A stretch of DNA of 21,321 nucleotides from Nemertoderma westbladi (Eukaryota > Xenacoelomorpha > Nemertodermatida > Nemertodermatidae). Position 1 is the stretch's first letter; each line of letters starts with the position of its first letter. Location: the NCBI GenBank assembly GCA_032718475.1, contig JAUCBJ010002075.1, positions 1 through 21,321 on the forward strand. The letters run 5' to 3'. Made by a program: the position numbers and the translations under genes. The notes under the pieces are model-generated. The model searched no databases. It was not told the origin of the DNA and saw nothing but the letters and a program-made list of their open reading frames with translations. Positions 14,432 through 21,321 of the stretch are shown here, piece by piece.

Positions 14432-15907
14432 ATGCTTAACTGGCTTACAAGAAGTGGTACAGAACGATCATTGTCAATAGCTAAACATCGGTGGGTTACA
14501 ATAGAACCAGCTGTGGTTGCATTATGTTTCGTGTATGGCCTTCAAAACCCCACCGACGCGGCCTATGTATATCAGAGGTTTGCTATGTATAGAAACTTCA
14601 GCTACAATGCCTCGGGTGTTTCTGTATGCAATGTCAACACATCATCATCCCAATACCATATCGAGGAAGAAGTTCAATCGCAAACTAGCATATTTGGAAT
14701 ATATCAGTCCATATCGGTGCTTCTTCCTGCAACCATTATGGGTTCATGGTTGGCCAGTCTAAGCGATCAGTATGGGAGGAAATCTATACTTTTGATTCCT
14801 TACATAGGCTGCACAATCGCTATTGCAGTTTATATACTAACTGTGATTTATGATATGCCACTGTACATGCTGCTGTTTAGTAACTTCTGTTCTGGTGTGG
14901 GTGGGGCGATGGCTTGCGGCATATCAATTGCGTACAGTTACATAGCAGATGTAACGGAACCAGGGAACCGCAGATCTCTTAGGATAGTAGTTGTATCAGG
15001 GGTATCTGGTTCTGGTTTGGCCATGGGACCTATCCTTGGGGGTTTTCTCATACAGGAATACGGTTACCTACCTTCATTGATACTAATGATGATCATTAGT
15101 ATAATGGCATTTTTGTATGTTTTGATCTGTGTCGAAGAAACTGTAATTTATGATGCTTCCAAGCAGATACTATTTAATCCTTTAGAACCATTGCGGAAAA
15201 TGACAAAAGTTATGACTAGTAGAAACCATAAAACTATCATTTGTTTATGGGTTTATTTGGGATCAATTATGATGCTAGGTGGCATAGAGCTTGGCGTTAG
15301 TTCTCCATTCATTCTTTATGCCATGAAGTCTCCATTTTGTTTCGACCCATTTCAAGTTGGAATTCTACAGACCCTAAGAGGGTCTTCCTATGTGGTCAGC
15401 TTGTTTGCAGTGGTTATTTTACAGAAATGCTTAAAAGATTTCATCATTGCTGTAATTGGCATGCTCTCCCAACAGTCTGGTATTCTTATGATCGCTTTTT
15501 CTCAATCCTCTGTTTATCTTTATGTGGCGACGTGTATAGAGTTCCTAAAGTGTATCGCTTCCCCATTGGTACGTTCTGCGATGTCAGCACTTATTGATTC
15601 ATCAAATCAGGGTGCTTTGTTCGCCTCAATGATATTTTTTGAATATTGTGTTATTGTGTTATCAATAGTGACATTCAATTACATTTACCAAGCTACTCTT
15701 GCTATTTCTGCAAACTTTGTTTTCTATCTTGGCGCTGGTATTATTACTATCCCTATTGTTTTATATTTGCTTGGATGTTTCCTGGAATACAACATGAGTC
15801 ATCGTACCATCGATGTTATAGAACCTCTTCTAAATGATACAGTTGAGCAAAATATAGAGGGGTCATGTGATCTTTTGAGTGATGAGGAGAAGGGAGTAAT
15901 TCATTAA
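14432..15907 (+). CDS. SLC46-family MFS transporter
   Basis: 491 codons in one exon, ATG at 14432 (G at -3) to TAA at 15905-15907. The frame is open three codons further up but has no earlier ATG. It is a polytopic membrane protein with about 12 predicted segments. Family marks: an EPAV-type start of TM1; a TM1-TM2 loop with three N-glycosylation sequons (Asn55, Asn59, Asn69) and Cys66; MFS motif A SDQYGRK (Asp112, Arg116); and YIADVTEPGNRR near 160-171. Cys66 and Cys293 (SPFCFDPF) sit close to the positions of the Cys66-Cys298 disulfide reported for human PCFT/SLC46A1. Length fits the family (about 450-500). SLC46 members move folates and related compounds across plasma or lysosomal membranes. 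The subtype and substrate cannot be set from sequence. The gene looks intact and is probably a host gene. Confidence 0.88.
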   Translation: MLNWLTRSGTERSLSIAKHRWVTIEPAVVALCFVYGLQNPTDAAYVYQRFAMYRNFSYNASGVSVCNVNTSSSQYHIEEEVQSQTSIFGIYQSISVLLPATIMGSWLASLSDQYGRKSILLIPYIGCTIAIAVYILTVIYDMPLYMLLFSNFCSGVGGAMACGISIAYSYIADVTEPGNRRSLRIVVVSGVSGSGLAMGPILGGFLIQEYGYLPSLILMMIISIMAFLYVLICVEETVIYDASKQILFNPLEPLRKMTKVMTSRNHKTIICLWVYLGSIMMLGGIELGVSSPFILYAMKSPFCFDPFQVGILQTLRGSSYVVSLFAVVILQKCLKDFIIAVIGMLSQQSGILMIAFSQSSVYLYVATCIEFLKCIASPLVRSAMSALIDSSNQGALFASMIFFEYCVIVLSIVTFNYIYQATLAISANFVFYLGAGIITIPIVLYLLGCFLEYNMSHRTIDVIEPLLNDTVEQNIEGSCDLLSDEEKGVIH

Positions 15908-16757
15908 TTAACGAATATACTTACTGTACAGAACTGTGCTGTTGATGTATGTTTATTTTCATTCATTCTATTTATTTATTTTTTCATTTTATTAAATGAT
16001 GCCAATATATGCAAACGGTCTGCATATGCTGCCATCCTATGGGAAGTGGTCCTTATTTGTTTACAGTTTTGGCGATTTCAGAGGAGATGTTTTCTTACTT
16101 CATAACAACAATGAAATCGTCCTGACCACTTCTAATTGTCTGATAGGTTGTTACTAATAAATAACTAACGTGGTATTTCCCTACCAGACTGGTGATGAAA
16201 CTGTTGTAGAAGCTTTTTACAACAATCTTCGAATTGCGGCTGAAGGGGTAGATCTTCAATGCCTCTTTGGCTCACAGCTCAGTACACCTTTTGTGTAATG
16301 CAAGCATATCAACCGAAATTCAGCAATTTTGTAGGGTTTAATTTCTGGCACTCAGTTACAGAAGAAACCTGGGAAACTTTGTACTCACACAGACCCTGTT
16401 GGTCGATGCTCCCAGATTGATCATATCCTATTTTGGAAGAAGTATGGTATGACAGTCTTACTCCTTCCATTTTCATTATTGTGGTATACTCTGTGCTACG
16501 AATTATCTTGACCAACGGGGTGGAATACCAACCAGCCTGTAGTAGTAGAAGTAGTAGAAAATCACCAATACACTTGGACATGAACTACACAAGATATAGG
16601 TTTAATGTGGTATTGTTCTTGGTGGAGGCTGCTGAGTAGCCTTCTCAGCAACTTCGCAAAGCGCTAAGTGTTGGAGTTTTCCATTTTAGCCATGTATGCC
16701 TATTTAGCCTGAACTATAAGTCTGTACATCATGTAATTTACAAATTATGAAATACAA
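15908..16757 (+). other. no clear gene; some exon-like open stretches
   Basis: Downstream of the transporter. AATAAA near 16156 could serve as a polyadenylation signal. Two plus-strand open stretches look mildly coding: about 16010-16150 (containing LPSYGKWSLFVYSFGDFRGD) and 16188-16299 (TGDETVVEAFYNNLRIAAEG, after a TATTTCCCTACCAG acceptor-like site). Joining them across the obvious 41-nt GT-AG interval does not keep a frame, so no gene is called. Further on, 16433-16639 has an open frame with one hydrophobic segment but no recognisable family. Confidence 0.25.
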
Positions 16758-17350
16758 TGTGGGGCGAGCCACGAAGTGAGCGAAGCCTTAGCATATGGGT
16801 GCCATTAACGAGTTGTCTGTCGTCGTCGTCGTAAATTTTTGAATGCTAATAACTCGGTCATTCCTTGATGAAATTAAACGAAACTTTGTACGTATGTAGT
16901 CCGGCAAAAGTTTAGAAAGAATCGGAACTTTGGTAAACAACGAATGAACGAAACGAGTTTACAGTGGATACGAGTATCCATCTGCCATAAATCTGCAGTT
17001 ACTCTGACATTTTTGAGACTTTGCATAGTTATAAAGGTCGTTAGTCTCCGTTTATGAAAATAATTTTAAGACGAAACGAGCGCAACGAGGCTAATGAAGG
17101 AGAAGAGTATTGTAAAGCTAAAAATGTCATACTTCACTTAAATAGCCCTAGTTAGAAGGTTTACAAATGACAGTTAAAGTGTGTAAGGGCAAACTGAAAT
17201 GGATCTCTGTTTTTACAACTAGTTTATCACAAACTGATAGCATCGCCTTCACTCATATATATTTTGTGAAAGACAGTTTTCGTATCAAATAGAGATTAGT
17301 ATATTGCACTCTCTAATATAGCCTCTCGTGCTGCGCGAAGGCCCCACGAA
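16758..17350. repeat. possible non-autonomous element with imperfect termini
   Basis: The left end GTGGGGCGAGCCACGAAGTG and the reverse complement of the right end, GTGGGGCCTTCGCGCAGCAC, start with the same GTGGGGC and stay loosely similar. The interior is non-coding, with ACGAAGTGAGCGAAG-type words, a (GTC)n run (CGTCGTCGTCGT near 16819) and several CGAAACGAG words. Size (about 590 bp) and lack of ORFs fit a MITE-like or composite repeat. Target duplications were not confirmed. Confidence 0.3.
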
Positions 17351-17495
17351 CGTGTATTCAGTGTTAATCCTTTATTAAGCTATTAATATATATATAGCAT
17401 TTAAACATTACCGCCCATTTAAGCTGATCACTAGATCATGGCCATAGGTACAACTATCCTGTTTAATTACATACCAAACTAACATTTACAAACCA

Positions 17496-18941
17496 ATAAC
17501 ATTACGAACCAACTAAAACGCTAGATGTGGTTAAACCAAAGTATGAGAAAAATGCAACGATAACCTTTTGGACCCAGTGGGGTTCAAGTTGTGACTGGCC
17601 ACAGATTCCTTGGTGGATACATCGGCGATGAAGCTGGGCGCAAAGAGTTTGTTGACATGAAGGTGGAAGGCTGGGTTTCAAGTATCCACAAACTGGCAGG
17701 GGTCGCCAAAGTCTTCCCACAGACTGCTCACACTGTTATGTCCAGGTGCATCCAGGCTGAATGGGATTATCTCCACCGTGTTGTAGAAACTGTTGAAGAG
17801 GAACTCACCCCAATTTGTAATGCTGTCCTACGCAGCTACATCCCTGCCCTGTTTGGTACTGCCTCTGGTTCATTCGAGGATGACCTTATCTACTTCGAGT
17901 TTGCCGTGGAGGCACTGGGCTGCACGACTCCCTGATCAGGGGAGGGTCAGCCAGGAAAGCGTCATTCAGTGGAACCTCACTCATCATGGAGGCAATCAGA
18001 TCTCGGACGCCTCCCCAGGTAGCTGACCATGAGATGCGCCTCCATGAGGAGTTGAGAATGCAACGCGAAGATCTAAATACTCAATACAAACTCCAGCAAG
18101 AGGCTGCTGTTGCAGCCCTTCCTGCATTCCGCAGAAGAACAATTCAGCGTGCCATCACTAACAAGATTGGGGGTTGGCTAACGGCGCAGCCATCCACTCT
18201 GGACAACACTGATCTAAATACAGAGGAATTTCGTGATAGTCTAGCACTCCGATATGGACTCACCCCGCCAGGTCTTCCAGCAAAGTGCGAGGGTTATGGG
18301 AACCCTTTCTCCACCTCCCATACTCTGAGCTGCAAGTCTGGCGGCTTGATAGTAAAGCGACATAATGAGGTGTGGGAAGTATTTGGAGACCTCATCGCAG
18401 AGGTGGTCGGCCCTTCCAGTGTGGAAAGCGAGGTGACCCTTTCCCGTGGTCATATGGAAAGAGAGGGCAATGAGGTGGGTGGTGTGCGGGCTGACCTAGT
18501 TGCTCGCGGGGTCTGGATGAACCAATGATATGAACGCTCGATATAGCTGTGATTAACCCTGAGGCAACTTCTTACAGCCAGACCAATCACTCAACCGAGT
18601 CACTTCTCGAGGCACGTTCACGGTATAGGAAGAACCATTACAGGTCCATTTGCGAGGAGCGTAGGATGGAGTTTACCCCTTTGGTAGGCACCACCGATGG
18701 AGTATTGTGTGCTGAGACAACTATTTTGATCAGACATCTCGCGCAGTCACTCGTGACGAGGCGCGATTGGATACGCGAGATAGGTTTCGGTTGCGTTTTG
18801 GGTGGTATCCGCCGGAGACTGCTCTTTGCGCTCATCCGCTCCAGCTCCCTCTGCCTGCGTGGAGGACGGCGACCTTGGAGAAGCCTGGGGTTTGGTGATG
18901 GCGCTGGGTTGAGGGGTTTCGGACTTTTTGGGAATTACTGA
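17496..18941 (+). pseudogene. RT-encoding retroelement, frameshifted C-terminal part
   Basis: A 5'-truncated, broken copy of an invertebrate RT-polyprotein family that is distinct from the large element. Blocks in order: YEPTKTLDVVKPKYEKN (17496-17550); GVQVVTGHRFLGGYIGDEAG and EFVDMKVEGWVSSIHKLAGV from 17570; FPQTAH, then YIPALFG; an RRRTIQRAITNKIGGWLTA block; RDSLALRYGL; LSCKSGGLIVKRHNEV; then DIAVINPEATSY, FTPLVGTTDG and RRRLLFALIRSSSLCLRGGR. The expected family order is intact, but frames change near 17558-17580, 17890-17930 and 18528-18545, so no full product is possible. The catalytic RT core, which would lie upstream, is missing. The repeat-database family name is not known to me. The stop is at 18939-18941. 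Confidence 0.75.
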
Positions 18942-19948
18942 CGCTCTGCTGCACCTCTAGTCATTCTGACTGCCACATTTATTGCCATCACGACATGTTG
19001 ACTTTTATTAACTCATTACATTGATGATTATCTCGTCGTTTTTTAATGGTGGTGGTGAAACAAGAACAAAGACTATATATGAACTATATATACTAAACAA
19101 TATATAATACTGACTAATACATACTTTGTTTATCTGTCAATAATAATATTTTGTGTAAAAATATTTATTCTAATCACATTACGTGTATATGTATACTCAT
19201 AAAATAAATAAGAATTTTGTATATTTATTAAATATAATAAATGGCCTTCAGTGAACAATAATTCTTGCAATCTTTGAACGCCTATATCTCAGTTGTTTCT
19301 CAACGAAATTCAGATATTGTTACATATTTGGAATCCTTGCAACGCAAGCTTTCTAATGATATGATAAAATCACGACTAATGTGAACAATGGCCACGATAC
19401 GGAGGGTGCGATTTCGCAAAAGACACTTTTTTAAAACGCTTATAAAAAAAATTTAAAGGCAGAATCTAAAATTCCGGCTTCATGGGGTCATCGACGGTGA
19501 GTGGAACTAGTTGTGTTTCAAATTGTAAGCAATATGATGAAGATTTGTAGAACAATCTGGGGGGGGGGGGGGGGGGGTCCGTGTCATCAGAAAATGACAC
19601 TATTATTACATTTCATGGTGTATGTAATAAAAACCTGCAACTTTCGAACGCCCATATCGCAGCGAATAAGTAGTTAAGTTAATTATTAATTACAATGATA
19701 AGTAATTTTGTTGTGAAAAAAAAAAACAAAAAAAAAACCCATCAACACCACAACAATACCTCAAACACGAACAATTTCAAAAGCGAAATACAATGAATTC
19801 GTCAACTGAGAGATATTATCAGTCATTATTTACTTAGCTATAGTTAGCCCTTTTCCAAATATAATATTACTTTATTTAACTAAATTACCATAATATAGCC
19901 CATATAACTCCAGGGAAAAAGGACCTAATTAATTGAAATTAAGTTATG
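18942..19948. other. gene-free AT-rich interval
   Basis: No reading frame of note. It holds a 19-G tract (19559-19577), an A-rich run near 19717-19738, and a diverged direct repeat about 33 bp long: TGCAATCTTTGAACGCCTAT near 19265 and TGCAACTTTCGAACGCCCAT near 19637, both followed by ATC-CAG. The pair suggests two decayed copies of one dispersed repeat. Confidence 0.45.
19559..19577. repeat. 19-G homopolymer tract
   Basis: Nineteen uninterrupted Gs on the plus strand, preceded by AACAATCT and followed by TCCGTGTCATC. It is one of four plus-strand G tracts of 18 or more in the window. Confidence 0.8.
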
Positions 19949-20810
19949 TAAGCCGTTCAATGTGATACTAACTGGCCGAGGGTGTTCTGTAAGCCGTTCA
20001 ATATGATACTAACTGGCCGAGGGTGTTCTGTAAGCCGTTCAATGTGATACTAACTGGCCGAGGGTGTTCTGTAAGCCGTTCAATGTGATACTAACTGGCT
20101 GAGGGTGTTCTGTAAGCCGTTCAATGTGATACTAACTGGCCGATGGTGTTCTGTAAGCCGTTCAATGTGATGATACTAACTGGCCGAGGGTGTTCTGTAA
20201 GCCGTTCAATGTGATACTAACTGGCCGCTGGTGTTCTGTAAGCCGTTCAATGTGATACTAACTGGCCGAGGGTGTTCTGTAAGCCGTTCAATGTGATACT
20301 AACTGGCCGAGGGTGTTCTGTAAGCCGTTCAATGTGATACTAACTGGCCGAGGGTGTTCTGTAAGCCGTTCAATGTGATACTAACTGGCCGAGGGTGTTC
20401 TGTAAGCCGTTCAATGTGATACTAACTGGCCGAGGGTGTTCTGTAAGCCGTTCAATGTGATACTAACTGGCCGAGGGTGTTCAAGCCGTTCAATGTGATA
20501 CTAACTGGCCGAGGGTGTTCTGTAAGCCGTTCAATGTGATACTAACTGGCCGAGGGTGTTCTGTAAGCCGTTCAATGTGATACTAACTGGCCGAGGGTGT
20601 TCTGTAAGCCGTTTCAATGTGATACTAACTGGCCGAGGGTGTTCTGTAAGCCGTTCAATGTGATACTAACTGGCCGAGGGTGTTCTGTAAGCCGTTCAAT
20701 GTGATACTAACTGGCCGAGGGTGTTCTGTAAGCCGATCAATGTGATACTAACTGGCCGAGGGTGTTCTGTAAGCCGATCAATGTGATACTAACTGGCCGA
20801 TGGTGTTCTT
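19949..20810. repeat. 41-bp satellite, 21 tandem units
   Basis: Unit: TAAGCCGTTCAATGTGATAC followed by TAACTGGCCGAGGGTGTTCTG. I count 21 units; 21 x 41 with a +3 (unit 6, GATGAT), a -3 (end of unit 13) and a +1 (unit 17, GTTTC) gives the observed 862 bp. Most units are identical. Variants are AATATG in unit 2, GGCTGA in unit 4, CGATGG in units 5 and 21, CGCTGG in unit 7, and CCGATC in units 20-21. Flanks are unique sequence on both sides. There are no unique spacers, so it is not CRISPR. No ORF is present. Confidence 0.95.
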
Positions 20811-20900
20811 TAAGCTTTAGGAGGATAATTTAACCTATTTTTATCTGTGACAGCTATGTTTATGTTACGGTTGAGTGAGAACCCTTAACCCTATTTCGAC

Positions 20901-20902
<2 letters not shown>

Positions 20903-20933
<31 letters not shown>
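20903..20933. repeat. 31-G homopolymer tract
   Basis: Thirty-one consecutive Gs preceded by CGACGA and followed by TAAATTTGACCC. The GACGAGGGG context is shared with the tract at 519-537. It could form G-quadruplexes. The exact length is unreliable in assembled data. Confidence 0.85.
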
Positions 20934-20934
<1 letters not shown>

Positions 20935-21046
20935 AAATTTGACCCACCGAATATAATGCTGAGTATCTCGAAACCTTGAGCAGCTACTTTAATCTATTTG
21001 CAACATAACGAAAATTAAAAAAAAATAGATTTTTCTCGATGTCAAA

Positions 21047-21244
21047 TTTTTGGCGGCACCCCAAACACGAAAATTCCAAGTAAACCAAAAATTGTAAAAT
21101 TTGAAAAATACTTAGAGAATAAGTCAAATTTGTTTCTGTTTAGGTTTTGTCAGTGATTTGGCAGTGATTATTTTCAATGAAACTGATCCAACGCCAAGTT
21201 TTGGCGGCACCTCAAAAATGAAAATTGCAAGTAAACCAAAAATT
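21047..21244. repeat. direct repeat pair, about 46 bp
   Basis: TTTTGGCGGCACCCCAAACA and onward (21047-21093) recurs at 21199-21244 with about four mismatches. Both end in AAGTAAACCAAAAATT. The spacing is about 152 bp. Confidence 0.8.
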
Positions 21245-21321
21245 TTCGAATTAAAAAAAAAATTTGGTGTTTGGGGGTGCCGCTAAAAACCGACAAATCT
21301 TCAGAATCATTGAAAATAATA
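21164..21321. repeat. inverted repeat reaching the right edge
   Basis: The segment from 21164 (GATTATTTTCAATGA ... TTTTGGCGGCACCTCAAAAA) matches the reverse complement of the sequence running back from 21321 (ATTATTTTCAATGATTCTGA ... TTTAGCGGCACCCCCAAACA). The arms are about 60 bp and imperfect, with about 40 nt between them. A fold-back is likely. The right arm continues past the window, so the full size is unknown. Confidence 0.65.

Noticed and set aside
16309-16581. 90-codon minus-strand frame with a Leu run
   Set aside because: No recognised family. The Leu run comes from a CTT/CTA-type microsatellite (AGTAGTAGAAGTAGTAG on the plus strand).
19949-20810. CRISPR array
   Set aside because: Units are contiguous with no unique spacers, and the sequence context is animal-like.
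1-21321. tRNA, rRNA or other structured RNA genes
   Set aside because: No tRNA A/B boxes with a matching cloverleaf and no rRNA core sequences were seen by eye; a covariance-model scan was not possible.

Overview
The window is animal-type nuclear DNA, probably from an early-branching invertebrate such as a sponge or cnidarian. The evidence is AT-rich intergenic sequence, short GT-AG-like intron signals, several unrelated LINE relics, simple repeats, and one SLC46-type membrane transporter. Nothing looks bacterial, and I cannot fix the species.

Layout. 1-300: 3' end of a minus-strand LINE ORF2 relic, running off the left edge. 300-2557: mostly non-coding, with a G-rich repeat fragment, one possible plus-strand exon (948-1081), a small hairpin, diverged tandem repeats and a second LINE ORF2 tail (2180-2336, minus). 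2558-13232: a 10.7-kb minus-strand retroelement bounded by two 787-bp direct repeats that differ at only 5 positions. In element order it carries the right-hand repeat, a short leader, a very large ORF1 (1815 aa), an AP-endonuclease ORF, a reverse-transcriptase ORF in another frame, a 3' UTR and the left-hand repeat. ORF1 has about 66 copies of a 9-residue repeat, a PIP-box-like motif, a Ulp1/C48 SUMO-protease-like domain, a coiled coil and a His/Asn/Ser/Tyr/Arg-rich tail.

13295-14180: a small minus-strand hypothetical 3' exon and another LINE RT C-terminal relic. 14432-15907: an intact single-exon SLC46-family MFS transporter, the only convincing host gene. 15908-17495: no clear gene; a possible short non-autonomous element lies at 16758-17350. 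17496-18941: frameshifted 3' part of a different RT-encoding retroelement (plus strand). 19949-20810: 21 tandem copies of a 41-bp satellite. 20903-21321: a 31-G tract, then direct and inverted repeats reaching the right edge.

The centre of interest is the 2558-13232 element. It has LINE-type enzymes (APE endonuclease and non-LTR RT, with no integrase or gag-pol), yet near-identical long direct repeats flank it like LTRs. Its ORF1 joins a SUMO-protease fold to a huge minisatellite-encoded domain. Two catalytic acidic residues are substituted (Asp to Cys in the protease, Asp to Glu in RT motif A) and ORF2 is split by a frame change. This copy may therefore be young but already defective, or the family may have diverged biochemistry.
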